From the NCBI GenBank assembly GCA_002843035.1, contig PHEV01000007.1, positions 1 to 41,567 of the forward strand: DNA of 41,567 nt, read 5' to 3'. Positions 18,925-28,079 of this stretch are shown here, in pieces. The notes below the pieces were generated by a model. That model saw nothing but the letters and a program-made list of their open reading frames with translations, was not told the origin of the DNA and did no database searches. This stretch comes from Actinobacteria bacterium HGW-Actinobacteria-5. GTDB lineage: Bacteria > Actinomycetota > Actinomycetes > Propionibacteriales > Propionibacteriaceae. Each line of letters starts with the position of its first letter. Positions within the stretch are counted from its first letter, which is position 1. A program made the position numbers and the translations under genes.

Positions 18925-20409
18925 GTGCAACTGGACCAGGTGTTGTTGCTTGGCTCGGTTGTCCTGCTCGTCGCGGTTGTCGCGGCCCGGTTGGGGACGC
19001 GGATGGGCTTGCCGTCCCTGATCCTGTTCCTCGGTCTGGGCGTCCTGCTGGGCGCCATCGTCTACGACTTCGAGGACGCCAACCTCGCCCACGCGCTGGG
19101 CTTCGCCGCGCTCGTCCTGATCCTCGGCGAGGGCGGCTTCAACACCCGCTGGTCGGAAATCCGGGGCGCCCTACCCGCGGCGTTGCTCCTGGCCACGGTC
19201 GGCGTCGGGATCTCGATCGCTGTGGTGGCCGGCTTCGCCCACTTCGTGCTCGGGCTCGACTCGACGACGGCGATCCTGCTCGGCGCGATCACCTCACCCA
19301 CGGACGCCGCGGCGGTCTTCTCCGTGCTCCGCAAGGTGCCGCTGCCGTCCCGGCTGCGGGCCATCATCGAGGCGGAGTCGGGCTTCAACGACGCACCGAT
19401 CGTCCTGCTGGTGGCCACCGCCACGGAGCTCTCGCTCGGCCGGGGCAGCGAGGAGGGACCGCTGCTCATGGTCGGCCTGATCCTCTTCGAGCTGCTCGGC
19501 GGCGCCCTGCTCGGCCTGATCGTCGGCTGGGTGGGCGTCCGGGCCCTGCGCGGCATCGCGCTGCCCGCGTCCGGCCTGTACCCGCTCGCAGGGCTCGGTT
19601 GGGCAGTGATGGCCTACGGCCTGGGCAGCTGGCTGCACCTGTCCGGCTTCGCCGCCGTCTATGTCACGGCGGTGGTGCTGGGCAACGGCGAACTGCCGCA
19701 CCGCCATGCCACCAGGTCGTTCGCCGAGGGCGTCGGCTGGATCGCCCAGATCGGCCTGTTCGTGATGCTCGGCATGCTCGCCGAGCCGCAACGCGAGTCC
19801 TGGCCGACGATCCTGGCCGGTATCGGGGCGGGTGCCGTGCTCACCTTCGTGGCCCGTCCGCTGTCGGTGTTCCTCTGCCTGGTCTGGTTCCGGATCCCGT
19901 GGCGGGAGCAGGCCTTCATCTCGTGGGCGGGGCTGCGCGGCGCGGTGCCGATCATCATGGCGACCGTGCCTCTGGCGGCCAATGCGCCCGGCGCGGCCGG
20001 GCTGTTCGACCTCGTGTTCGCGTTCGTCGTGGTGTTCACCTTGTTGCAGGCGCCGACGCTGCCGTGGGTCGCGCGGCTCCTGAAGGTCTCGACGGGCGAG
20101 GACGCCACCGACGTCTCGATCGAGTTCGCGCCGCTGGACACGATCAAGGCCGACATGATGCAGGTGCACGTCCCGGAGGGTTCCCGGCTGCACGGCGTCA
20201 CCATCCGCGAGCTGAGGCTGCCGAGGAACTCGGTGGTCTCCCTGGTCGTGCGTGAGAACGAGCCGTTCACGCCCACCCCGGACCAGATCGTGCGCACCGG
20301 GGACGACTTGCTGATCGTCACCAACGACGCCGACCGGCACGTGGTGGAGAGCCGGCTGCGCAGCATCTCCCAGGGCGGGCGCCTGGCCCGCTGGGTGAAC
20401 GAGGGCTGA
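18925..20409 (+). CDS. Potassium/proton antiporter (CPA1, CvrA-like) with C-terminal RCK_C domain
   Basis: Na/H exchanger fold ITSPTDAAAVFSVLRKVPLPSRLRAIIEAESGFNDAPIVLL; C-terminal GSRLHGVTIRELRLPRNSVVSLVVRENEPFTPTPDQIVRTGDDLLIV. Confidence 0.88.
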   Translation: MQLDQVLLLGSVVLLVAVVAARLGTRMGLPSLILFLGLGVLLGAIVYDFEDANLAHALGFAALVLILGEGGFNTRWSEIRGALPAALLLATVGVGISIAVVAGFAHFVLGLDSTTAILLGAITSPTDAAAVFSVLRKVPLPSRLRAIIEAESGFNDAPIVLLVATATELSLGRGSEEGPLLMVGLILFELLGGALLGLIVGWVGVRALRGIALPASGLYPLAGLGWAVMAYGLGSWLHLSGFAAVYVTAVVLGNGELPHRHATRSFAEGVGWIAQIGLFVMLGMLAEPQRESWPTILAGIGAGAVLTFVARPLSVFLCLVWFRIPWREQAFISWAGLRGAVPIIMATVPLAANAPGAAGLFDLVFAFVVVFTLLQAPTLPWVARLLKVSTGEDATDVSIEFAPLDTIKADMMQVHVPEGSRLHGVTIRELRLPRNSVVSLVVRENEPFTPTPDQIVRTGDDLLIVTNDADRHVVESRLRSISQGGRLARWVNEG

Positions 20410-20414
20410 GTTCC

Positions 20415-20993
20415 CTACTTCTTCTTGGACGCCTTCGCCGTCGGAGTCTGGCTCGGCGTGGCGGTGTCGTCCGGAGAAGGGCCGGTGGTCGCGGCGGCTT
20501 CGATTGCCGGCAGGCAGACCGGGCCGTTCACGGCGATGGAGGTGGGAGGTGTCTTGAGCATCTGGAACTTCGTCGGCAGGAGCACGTCGACGACATGGTC
20601 CTGCCGCCCGTCGCCCTCGGTCGCCACCTCGCTGGTGAACGCCTGCGCGACGAGGCGCACCTCCGGGTCGTTCGGGGCATTGCCGACCACCGTGACGACG
20701 TCGACGTCCCGGTCGGAGTTGCCGTAGGTGACGATGTGGTAGCCGAAGGACAGCAGGACGAACCGGGTGTCCTTCGCCGCGCGGGGCTTCTCGCCGCCGT
20801 TGAGCACTCGCACCGAGATCTTGTCGGAGGTGAGTTCCTTGCCCACGTCCTGGCTGACGCAGCTTGCGGCCGGACGGGAGTTGTCGATCGTGACCTGCTT
20901 GTAGCCCCAGTACGCGCCGTAGCCGAGGATGCCGAGGAGCAGCAGCAGCGTCACCGGCGTCTTCAACACCCGGATCACCTTGCGCACGTTCAC
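20415..20993 (-). CDS. LytR C-terminal-domain membrane protein
   Basis: N-terminal TM; VSVRVLNGG-type block SDKISVRVLNGGEKPRAAKDTRFVLLSFGY; GTG start. Confidence 0.7.
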   Translation of the reverse strand: MNVRKVIRVLKTPVTLLLLLGILGYGAYWGYKQVTIDNSRPAASCVSQDVGKELTSDKISVRVLNGGEKPRAAKDTRFVLLSFGYHIVTYGNSDRDVDVVTVVGNAPNDPEVRLVAQAFTSEVATEGDGRQDHVVDVLLPTKFQMLKTPPTSIAVNGPVCLPAIEAAATTGPSPDDTATPSQTPTAKASKKK

Positions 20994-21032
20994 TCCTGGA
21001 CTCTCCTCACGACGAAGGGCACCCGGCAAAGC

Positions 21033-21326
21033 CTACTTGAGTTCCAGAATGCGGGCGTGCATGGTCTGGCGCTGCTGCAGCGCCGCCCGCAGGGCCCGGT
21101 GCAGCCCGTCCTCGAGGTAGAGCTCGCCGTTGTATCGCACGACGTGGGCGAACAGGTCGCCGTAGAAGGTGGAGTCCTCTTCGAGCAGAGCCTCGAGGTC
21201 GAGGTTGCGCTTGGTCGTGACCAGCTCGTCGAGCCGCACCTGCTGGGGCGCGATCGCCGCCCACTGCTTCTGCACGTAGCCGTGCTCGGGGTAGGGGCGG
21301 GACTCACCAACGCGCTTGAAGATCAC
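21033..21326 (-). CDS. Conserved actinobacterial small protein, ParB/Srx-like (often auto-annotated VapB-like)
   Basis: VRLDELVTTKRNLDLEALLEEDSTFYGDLFAHVVRYNGELYLEDGLHRALRAALQQRQTMHARIL. Confidence 0.7.
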   Translation of the reverse strand: MIFKRVGESRPYPEHGYVQKQWAAIAPQQVRLDELVTTKRNLDLEALLEEDSTFYGDLFAHVVRYNGELYLEDGLHRALRAALQQRQTMHARILELK

Positions 21327-21375
21327 GCGCCGAGTCTACGGGACGCCTCTGCAGCCTCCCTGAGACCACAACAGC

Positions 21376-21427
21376 GCCGAACGCCCCCACACCGTCGAAG
21401 GCCCGTACCTGGCTGCGGGCGTTCGGC
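21376..21427 (-). terminator. Putative hairpin terminator downstream of aspartokinase
   Basis: GCCGAACGCCC / GGGCGTTCGGC 11-bp perfect inverted repeat. Confidence 0.5.
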
Positions 21428-21455
21428 CGGAGCACAGGCGTTGGGGGGGACGGGG

Positions 21456-22721
21456 TCAGCGTCCGGTGCCGCCGTAGACGATCGCCTCGCCGTCAGCGTC
21501 CAGCCCGAAGGCTGTGTGGCCGGCGCGGACTGCCTTGTCCACGTCGTCGATGTCGACGACCACAGAGATCCGGATCTCCGAGGTGGAGATCATCCCGATG
21601 TTCACGTCCGCGGCGGCCAGGGCCCGAAAGAACCGTGCGGTCACGCCCGGGTGCGAGCGCATCCCGACGCCCACCACGGACACCTTGCCGACGTGGTCGT
21701 CGAAGATCACGTCCACGAAGCCGATCCGCTCCCGGGCGGCCTGCAGTGCGGCGATCGCCTTCGGGCCGTCGGCCTGGGCGAGGGTGAACGAGATGTCGGT
21801 GGCCTCCTCGTGTTCCCGGGAGACGTTCTGCACGATCATGTCGATGTTCACGTCCGCGTCCGCGACCACGCTGAAGATGTCCGCGGCCTCGCCCACCCGG
21901 TCCGGCACACCGACGATCGTGATCTTGGCCTCGCTGCGGTCGTGCGCGATGCCCTCGATCAGCGGCTGCTCCATGCCACCCTCCTCGTAGTCGATGTCCT
22001 TCACCCAGGTGCCCGGCTTGTCCGAGAACGACGAGCGGACGTGGACCGGCACGTGCTCCCTGCGGGCGTATTCGACACAGCGCAGGTGCAGGATCTTGGC
22101 GCCGTTCGCGGCCAGCTCGAGCATGTCCTCGTAGCCGATCTGCGGAATCTGCCGTGCGCCGGGGACGATCCGGGGATCGGCGGTGAATACGCCGTCCACG
22201 TCGGAGTAGATCTCGCAGTACTCGGCGTCCAGGGCGGCGGCGAGCGCCACAGCGGTGGTGTCGGACGCGCCGCGGCCCAGCGTGGTCACGTCCTTCGAGG
22301 TCTGCGAAACGCCCTGGAATCCGGCGACGATGACGACGTCGCCCTCCGCCAGCGCGGAGACGATCCGGCCCGGGGTGATGTCGATGATCCGCGCATTGCC
22401 GTGGGTGCCGGTGGTGATCACGCCGGCCTGGGAGCCGGTGAACGACCGCGCGGTCGCGCCGAGGTCGTTGATCGCCATCGCGAGCAGTGCCGCGCTCATC
22501 CGCTCGCCGGCGGTGAGCAGCATGTCGAGCTCCCGTGGACGGGGCTGTGGCGACACCTGCAACGCCAGATCCATCAACTCGTCGGTGGTGTCACCCATCG
22601 CCGAGATGACCACGACCACCTCGTTGCCGTCGGCCTGCGCGGCGACGATCCGCCGCGCCACCCGTTTGATGCTCTCGGCGTCTGCAACCGAGGAGCCGCC
22701 GAACTTCTGAACCACCCGCAC
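21456..22721 (-). CDS. lysC: Aspartate kinase
   Basis: [26 protein letters not shown] ... two ACT domains; [30 protein letters not shown]. Confidence 0.96.
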   Translation of the reverse strand: MRVVQKFGGSSVADAESIKRVARRIVAAQADGNEVVVVISAMGDTTDELMDLALQVSPQPRPRELDMLLTAGERMSAALLAMAINDLGATARSFTGSQAGVITTGTHGNARIIDITPGRIVSALAEGDVVIVAGFQGVSQTSKDVTTLGRGASDTTAVALAAALDAEYCEIYSDVDGVFTADPRIVPGARQIPQIGYEDMLELAANGAKILHLRCVEYARREHVPVHVRSSFSDKPGTWVKDIDYEEGGMEQPLIEGIAHDRSEAKITIVGVPDRVGEAADIFSVVADADVNIDMIVQNVSREHEEATDISFTLAQADGPKAIAALQAARERIGFVDVIFDDHVGKVSVVGVGMRSHPGVTARFFRALAAADVNIGMISTSEIRISVVVDIDDVDKAVRAGHTAFGLDADGEAIVYGGTGR

Positions 22722-22808
22722 CGCACCACTGTGCCAGATCCGGAGTCAGGGAAGCATCGTGGACTCACCTGATGGGCGATCCTGGATCCCGGACCTACCG
22801 TTGTGGGT

Positions 22809-23150
22809 ATGACCAACAGTCCGTCCGAGCAGTACTGGGAACAGCCCACCTTCACCCAAGCGACCACTCCGCCGGTGACCGGTGAGGTGCTCTCCGGTTC
22901 GATGGTGCCGGGCGTGCGCCGGGTGGTGGTGGCCCGGCCCTCCTCCGAGGAGGCGACCCTTCGGCTGATCCGCCGGCTGGTCTGGCCGGTCGCCCTGGTG
23001 CTGGCGATCGCGGGCGGCCACTGGGTGCCGCTGCTGGTCATGGCGATCGTGGTCAGTGCGATCCTGCGGCGCCGGGTCTGGGAACTCGCCAGCAGGCGGC
23101 TGGCGATGCACTCCGCTCCGTCCGCAGAGCAGGGCGCCGACCTGCGCTGA
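22809..23150 (+). CDS. Small membrane protein of unknown function
   Basis: Hydrophobic hairpin VWPVALVLAIAGGHWVPLLVMAIVVSAIL; layout shared with next gene. Confidence 0.6.
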   Translation: MTNSPSEQYWEQPTFTQATTPPVTGEVLSGSMVPGVRRVVVARPSSEEATLRLIRRLVWPVALVLAIAGGHWVPLLVMAIVVSAILRRRVWELASRRLAMHSAPSAEQGADLR

Positions 23151-23168
23151 GCGCCCTACGATGATCGG

Positions 23169-23525
23169 GTGAGTGACACCGTGCCCTCGGACGAGGCCGA
23201 ACAGCACTGGCAGCAGCCGGGGTTCGACGCGTCCGGCCAGGGCGAGGCCGCCGACGCGTCCGGCCAGGCGCTGGTGCCCGTCGCGCCCCACCCGGTCGCC
23301 GTACCGCCGCCGTCCGGCCTGGAGTCGACCCTGAAGGTGCTCAGCGGGTTGCCGTGGGTGGTGATGATCGCGTTCGCGCTGCTGGGTATCGGCAACTGGG
23401 TGCCCAACATCGTGATCGCCATCCTCGCCAGCGGCGTCCTCGGGGCCGTCGTGGCGGAACTGGACCGTCGTCGCAAGGCGCGCGCCGAGTTCGAGGCCCA
23501 TCACCGGCGGGAGGAGCTGCGATGA
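23169..23525 (+). CDS. Small membrane protein, likely paralogue of the preceding gene
   Basis: LPWVVMIAFALLGIGNWVPNIVIAILASGVLGAVVAELDRRRKA; stop overlaps next ATG. Confidence 0.6.
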   Translation: MSDTVPSDEAEQHWQQPGFDASGQGEAADASGQALVPVAPHPVAVPPPSGLESTLKVLSGLPWVVMIAFALLGIGNWVPNIVIAILASGVLGAVVAELDRRRKARAEFEAHHRREELR

Positions 23526-24481
23526 GGGTCCGCTGGGGAATCGCCGGACCGGGCCGGATCGCGGCGACCGTGGCCACCGAGTTCGCGCACCTGCCGGACG
23601 CCGAGCTGGTCGCGGTCGGCTCGCGCTCGCTCGACCGGGCGCAGGCGTTCGCCGAGCGGTTCGGCGTCGCGCAGGCGTACGGCAGCTACGCGGAGCTGTT
23701 CGCCGCGGACGTCGACGCGATCTATCTGGCCACCCCCCACGGCCAGCACACCGAGCTGGCCCTGGCCGCCATCGAGGCGGGCAAGGCGCTCCTGGTCGAG
23801 AAGTCGTTCACCACCACCCTCGCCGACGCGGAGGCGGTGGTGGCGGCGGCCCGAAGCCGGGGCGTGTTCTGCATGGAGGCCATGTGGACGCGGTTCCTGC
23901 CTGCGGTCACGCACCTGCGGGAACTCGTCGCGACTGGAGCGCTCGGCGAGGTGCGGGCCGTGTACGGCGACCTGCTCGCCTTCCGGGAGTTCGATCCGTC
24001 CGACCGGCTGTTCAACCCGGCGCTCGGCGGGGGAGCGGTGCTCGACCTGGGCGTCTATGTGATCTCGTTCGCCCAGCAGTTCCTGGGCACGCCCGCGCTG
24101 GTCCACGCGGTCGGCGGGCTGTTCCCCAACGGTGTCGAGGGCGAGGTGGGCATCCTGCTCGGCTGGCCGGACGGCCGCTATTCGACCCAGGCGATCGGGT
24201 TCACCGCGCCCGGGCCGGGGCGTCAGGTGGTGGCGGGCACGAAGGGCTGGGTGGAGGTGAAGCCGCGCTTCCACCGGGCCGAGGAACTCTCGGTGCACCT
24301 GCTCGGCGAACCGGCGCAGGAACTGTCCTTCCCCAGGACCGGGGCGGGCTACAGCCACGAGTTCGCCCACGTGGGCGAGTGCCTGGCCGCAGGGCTCACG
24401 GAGAGCCCCGTGATGCCGCTGGACGACACCCTCGCCGTCCAGCAGGTGATGGCCGAGGTGCTCAGCCAGCTGGGCCGGTGA
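23522..24481 (+). CDS. Gfo/Idh/MocA-family oxidoreductase
   Basis: VRWGIAGPGRIAATVATEFAHLPDAELVAVGSRS; AGKALLVEKSFT; ATGA overlap start. Confidence 0.92.
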   Translation: MRVRWGIAGPGRIAATVATEFAHLPDAELVAVGSRSLDRAQAFAERFGVAQAYGSYAELFAADVDAIYLATPHGQHTELALAAIEAGKALLVEKSFTTTLADAEAVVAAARSRGVFCMEAMWTRFLPAVTHLRELVATGALGEVRAVYGDLLAFREFDPSDRLFNPALGGGAVLDLGVYVISFAQQFLGTPALVHAVGGLFPNGVEGEVGILLGWPDGRYSTQAIGFTAPGPGRQVVAGTKGWVEVKPRFHRAEELSVHLLGEPAQELSFPRTGAGYSHEFAHVGECLAAGLTESPVMPLDDTLAVQQVMAEVLSQLGR

Positions 24482-26276
24482 TCGTCGTGGGTGCGGCCGG
24501 CGGCGCGTCCACGCTCACCGTGCGCAGCGCGTCCCGGTAGGTCACCCAGCCCACCGGAGAACCCACCGAGGCGCCGGACGAGCCGAACACGGGGATGCCG
24601 CCGCACCCGCTCAGGTTCAGGGCACGGATCGCCTCCTCGACGGTATCGGCGTCGGTGACCGTCGCCGGGAACTCGGTCATGATCGCCGCCTTCCGGGTGG
24701 TGTCCTCGCCTGCGGCCAGGGCCTCGGCGACGGCGCGCGCGGTGAGGATGCCGAGGAAGCTGCCGTCCACGTTGGTGACCGGCAGCACACCGTAGGGGGT
24801 GTGGGAGAGCTGGTCGGCGGCCTTCGGCAGCGGTGTGCGGGCGTCCACTCCGGCGGGGAGCGGACGCATCACGGTGGCGAGCCGAACGCGAGCGCGGGAC
24901 GGAGTGGCGGGGGCCTCCAGGTCGATGCCGCGGCGGCGGAGCTTCAGGGTGTAGATCGTGTCCGGGCTGAGCGCGTGGCTGATCGTGGTGGCGAGCACGA
25001 TCGCGGCCATCAGGGGCAGGATGATCGAGTACTCGCCGGTGAGCTCGAACATCATCAGCACTGCGGTGATCGGGGCGCGGGCGGCGCCGGCGAAGACCGC
25101 GCCCATGCCGATCAGGCCGTAGGCGCCGATCGGGGAGACCTGGCCGGGCATCAGTTGCCCGGCGACGAGGCCGAACGCACTTCCGAGCGCGGCGCCGATG
25201 AACAGGCTGGGTGCGAACACCCCGCCGGAGCCGCCGATGCCGATCGTCAGCGAGGTGGCGACCATCTTGCCGACCACCAGGACGATCAGGAAGCCGATCG
25301 CGTAGTTGCCCTGCACGGCCTGATCGATCACGGGGTAGCCGACGCCGTACATCTGCGGCAGGACGAGCAGCAGCAGCCCGAGCGCGATGCCGCCGACCGC
25401 CGGTCGCAGCCACTCCGGCCCGCGCCAGAGGTGGTCGCAGAGGTCCTCGACGGCGTAGAGCACCTTGCTGAAGCCGACGCCGACCGCTCCGGCGACGACG
25501 CCGAGGACGGCGTAGAGCAGGTACTCGACGGGGCTGGTGACGCTGAAGGCGGGAAGGGAGAGGAAGGGCGCGTTGCCGAGGATCGCGCGTCCGATCACGC
25601 TGGAGGTAACCGAGGCGATCACGACCAGCCCGAAGGCGTTGGCGGTGAAGTCGAGCAGGATCAGTTCGAGGGCGAAGAACACGCCGGCGAGGGGCGCGTT
25701 GAAGGTGGCGGAGATGCCGGCGGCAGCACCGCACGCGACCAGGACGCGAAGCCGTGACTCCGAGGCGTGCACGACCCGTCCGAGCGTGGAACCGAGAGCG
25801 GAGCCGATCTGGACGATCGGCCCCTCGCGTCCGACCGATCCGCCCCCGCCGATGCACAGGGCGGACGCGAGCGCCTTGACCACCGCGACCTGTGGCCGGA
25901 TCCGTCCGCCCTGCTGGGAGACGGCGTACATCACCTCGGGGACGCCGTGGCCGCGGGCCTCGCGGGCGAACGCCTGCACGAGCGGCCCGTAGAGCAGCCC
26001 GGCGACGACCGGGGCGAGGACGACGAACCAGGCGCCGAGCCAGGGCAGGTTCGGGTTTCCGGCGCCGGGGACGGCTGCGTAGTCGGGGTGTCCGGTGAAG
26101 ATCCAGGTGAAGCTCGCGATCAGCCAGCGGAACAGGACGGCGAACAGGGCGGCGCCGGCGCCGATCAGCATGGCCAGGGTGATCTGGCCCCAGTTGCTGG
26201 TGCGGAGCTTCACGCCGAGGGAGACCCAGGTCTGCCGGTCGAGCGGCAGCGGCCACAGGGGGCGGGGATGCTTCAT
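24462..26276 (-). CDS. ClC-family chloride channel/transporter with CBS domains
   Basis: GGSVGREGPIVQIGS (GREGP), GGSGGVFAPSLFIGAALG, C-terminal CBS pair. Confidence 0.93.
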   Translation of the reverse strand: MKHPRPLWPLPLDRQTWVSLGVKLRTSNWGQITLAMLIGAGAALFAVLFRWLIASFTWIFTGHPDYAAVPGAGNPNLPWLGAWFVVLAPVVAGLLYGPLVQAFAREARGHGVPEVMYAVSQQGGRIRPQVAVVKALASALCIGGGGSVGREGPIVQIGSALGSTLGRVVHASESRLRVLVACGAAAGISATFNAPLAGVFFALELILLDFTANAFGLVVIASVTSSVIGRAILGNAPFLSLPAFSVTSPVEYLLYAVLGVVAGAVGVGFSKVLYAVEDLCDHLWRGPEWLRPAVGGIALGLLLLVLPQMYGVGYPVIDQAVQGNYAIGFLIVLVVGKMVATSLTIGIGGSGGVFAPSLFIGAALGSAFGLVAGQLMPGQVSPIGAYGLIGMGAVFAGAARAPITAVLMMFELTGEYSIILPLMAAIVLATTISHALSPDTIYTLKLRRRGIDLEAPATPSRARVRLATVMRPLPAGVDARTPLPKAADQLSHTPYGVLPVTNVDGSFLGILTARAVAEALAAGEDTTRKAAIMTEFPATVTDADTVEEAIRALNLSGCGGIPVFGSSGASVGSPVGWVTYRDALRTVSVDAPPAAPTTITGPAG

Positions 26277-26295
26277 GATCTGGCGAGCGGGCACA

Positions 26296-26326
26296 ATTGC
26301 ATTATGCAATGATTGTCCTATGCAAC
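26296..26326. promoter_or_regulatory. Candidate MarR operator: two 15-bp sites in ClC/MarR intergenic region
   Basis: ATTGCATTATGCAAT (perfect 7-1-7 palindrome) and ATTGTCCTATGCAAC, start-to-start 16 bp. Confidence 0.65.
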
Positions 26327-26823
26327 GAAATTCAGGTCCCCCGGACGTCCCCGGCGTGGCGGCCCTGGACGAGATCATCAACGGGATCCTGACGGCGTCG
26401 CGGGTCCTGGTCGGGGTGTCGGCCCGCTCCCTGGCAGACATCGGTGTGACCCCGGCGCAGTTCCGCACCCTGGTGGTGCTCTCCTCCCGCGGCAACAGTC
26501 GGATGGTCGAGCTCGCGGAACGCCTCGGGGTCGGTCCGTCCACGGCGTTGCGGTCGGTGGACCGGCTGGAGTCGGCGGGGCTGGTCGAGCGGACGCCTGC
26601 CGAGCGGGATCGCCGTGAGGTCGTGGTCGGCCTTACCGGCGAAGGCCGCGAACTGGTTGCACAGGTGACCGGCCGGCGCCGCGAGGCGATCGAGGCGATC
26701 GTGAAGGCGATGCCGGAGCGACACCGCCAGGAGCTGCTGGACGCCCTCGGTGCGTTCGCCGCGTTCGCTGCGGCCGCCGAGGAACCCCCCGTCGTCGACT
26801 ACCCGAGCGAGCTCGGCTGGTAA
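26320..26823 (+). CDS. MarR-family transcriptional regulator
   Basis: TPAQFRTLVVLSSRGNSRMVELAERLGVGPSTALRSVDRLESAGLVERTPAERDRREVVVGLTGEGRE. Confidence 0.9.
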   Translation: MQRNSGPPDVPGVAALDEIINGILTASRVLVGVSARSLADIGVTPAQFRTLVVLSSRGNSRMVELAERLGVGPSTALRSVDRLESAGLVERTPAERDRREVVVGLTGEGRELVAQVTGRRREAIEAIVKAMPERHRQELLDALGAFAAFAAAAEEPPVVDYPSELGW

Positions 26824-26841
26824 CGAAGGCATCGACGGCGT

Positions 26842-26953
26842 CCGGGAGCGAGCGGTGGCCGAAAAGGGGACGGTTCTCCTTTTCGTCCACCCGGCGGAGC
26901 GGTGGCCGGGAGCGAGCGGTGGCCGAGAACGAGAACCGTCCCCTTTTCGTCCA
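26842..26953. repeat. REP-like locus B: 21-bp direct repeat plus inverted GGGGACGGTTCTC units
   Basis: CCGGGAGCGAGCGGTGGCCGA at 26842 and 26906 (64-bp offset); AAAAGGGGACGGTTCTC 26862-26878 and GAGAACCGTCCCCTTTT 26931-26947. Confidence 0.75.
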
Positions 26954-26973
26954 CGGCGCGGGGCTGTCCCCTG

Positions 26974-27606
26974 TCAGCGGAGGAGGGCGTCGACGAGACC
27001 GCGGACGATGCGGGCGCCACGGGCGTCGAGCTCGGGACGCGGGTGCGCGCGCAGCGGCCCCCGCGTGGCCAGGGTGGCGAAGCCGTGGACGGTGGACCAG
27101 CACGTGATGGCGGCCAGCTCCGCCCGGTCGGCGGGGAGCAGGCCCAGGCCGACCAGATCGGCGATGGCGTCGGTGAGCAACTCGAACGGCGTCCGTCCGG
27201 TCTCGCCCATCGTTTCCGGCGCGAAGGCGTGCTCCATCGTGAACAGCCCGGACAGGGCGATGTCGAACGCGCCCGGTGAGTCCAGCGCGAACGCGATGTA
27301 GCCCTCGCCGACGCCAACCAGCCGTTGCCGGGCGCGGGCGGCGGATCCGGGGTCGTCGGCGCGGGCCTGGTGCGTCTCGATCGAGCGGGCCAGGTCGGCC
27401 ATCGCCAGGGCGCCGACGGCCAGTTGCAGCTCCTGATGCGACGCGAAGTGGCGGTAGGCCGCGGCGGGAGACACGCCGGCCCGCCGGGTGGTCGCGCGCA
27501 GCGTGACCGCCTCCGCGCCACCGTCCCGGGCCAGTTCGTAGCCCGCCGACAGCAGTGCCGCGCGCAGGTCACCGTGGTGGTAACTCCGCGTATTCCCCGC
27601 CTTCAC
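26974..27606 (-). CDS. TetR/AcrR-family regulator (WHG-type C-terminal domain likely)
   Basis: YHHGDLRAALLSAGYELARDGGAEAVTLRATTRRAGVSPAAAYRHFASHQEL. Confidence 0.9.
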   Translation of the reverse strand: MKAGNTRSYHHGDLRAALLSAGYELARDGGAEAVTLRATTRRAGVSPAAAYRHFASHQELQLAVGALAMADLARSIETHQARADDPGSAARARQRLVGVGEGYIAFALDSPGAFDIALSGLFTMEHAFAPETMGETGRTPFELLTDAIADLVGLGLLPADRAELAAITCWSTVHGFATLATRGPLRAHPRPELDARGARIVRGLVDALLR

Positions 27607-27665
27607 GGGCTCAGCGTACGTTCGTGTGCGTCGGATGTGAACAACGTAAACATTAGGAGCCCGCC

Positions 27666-28079
27666 ATGTCGCTGTCCCTCGTTCCCTACCTCAACTTCCC
27701 GCCCGGCGTGACCCGGGAGGCGATGACCTACTACCAGGGCATCTTCGGCGGTGAGCTGACCATCAACACCTTCAGCGAGTTCGGCATGGAGGGCATGCCG
27801 GCCGACGGCACGATGCACTCCCAGCTGGTCACCGGCCAGTTCACCCTGATGGCCTCCGACGCGATGCCCGGGGCCGACGCCACCTGGGGCGGGACGCGGG
27901 TCTACCTGTCCTTCATGGGCGACGAGGTGGAGGTGATGCAGGGCTGGTTCGCCGCCCTCGCAGCGGACGGCAGGGTTGGCATGCCGCTGGAGAAGCAGGT
28001 GTGGGGCGACCTGTACGGCCTGGCCATGGACAAGTTCGGGCTGGAGTGGATGTTCAACATCTCCGGCGGCCAGGGCTGA
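27666..28079 (+). CDS. VOC-family (PhnB-like glyoxalase fold) protein
   Basis: SLSLVPYLNFPPGVTREAMTYYQGIFGGEL; AGGAG RBS. Confidence 0.88.
   Translation: MSLSLVPYLNFPPGVTREAMTYYQGIFGGELTINTFSEFGMEGMPADGTMHSQLVTGQFTLMASDAMPGADATWGGTRVYLSFMGDEVEVMQGWFAALAADGRVGMPLEKQVWGDLYGLAMDKFGLEWMFNISGGQG

Noticed and set aside
18624-20255. 543-aa plus-strand ORF
   Set aside because: Out-of-frame shadow of the K+/H+ antiporter; Arg/Gly-rich.
20595-22772. 725-aa plus-strand ORF
   Set aside because: Antisense to three supported genes including aspartokinase; compositional artefact.
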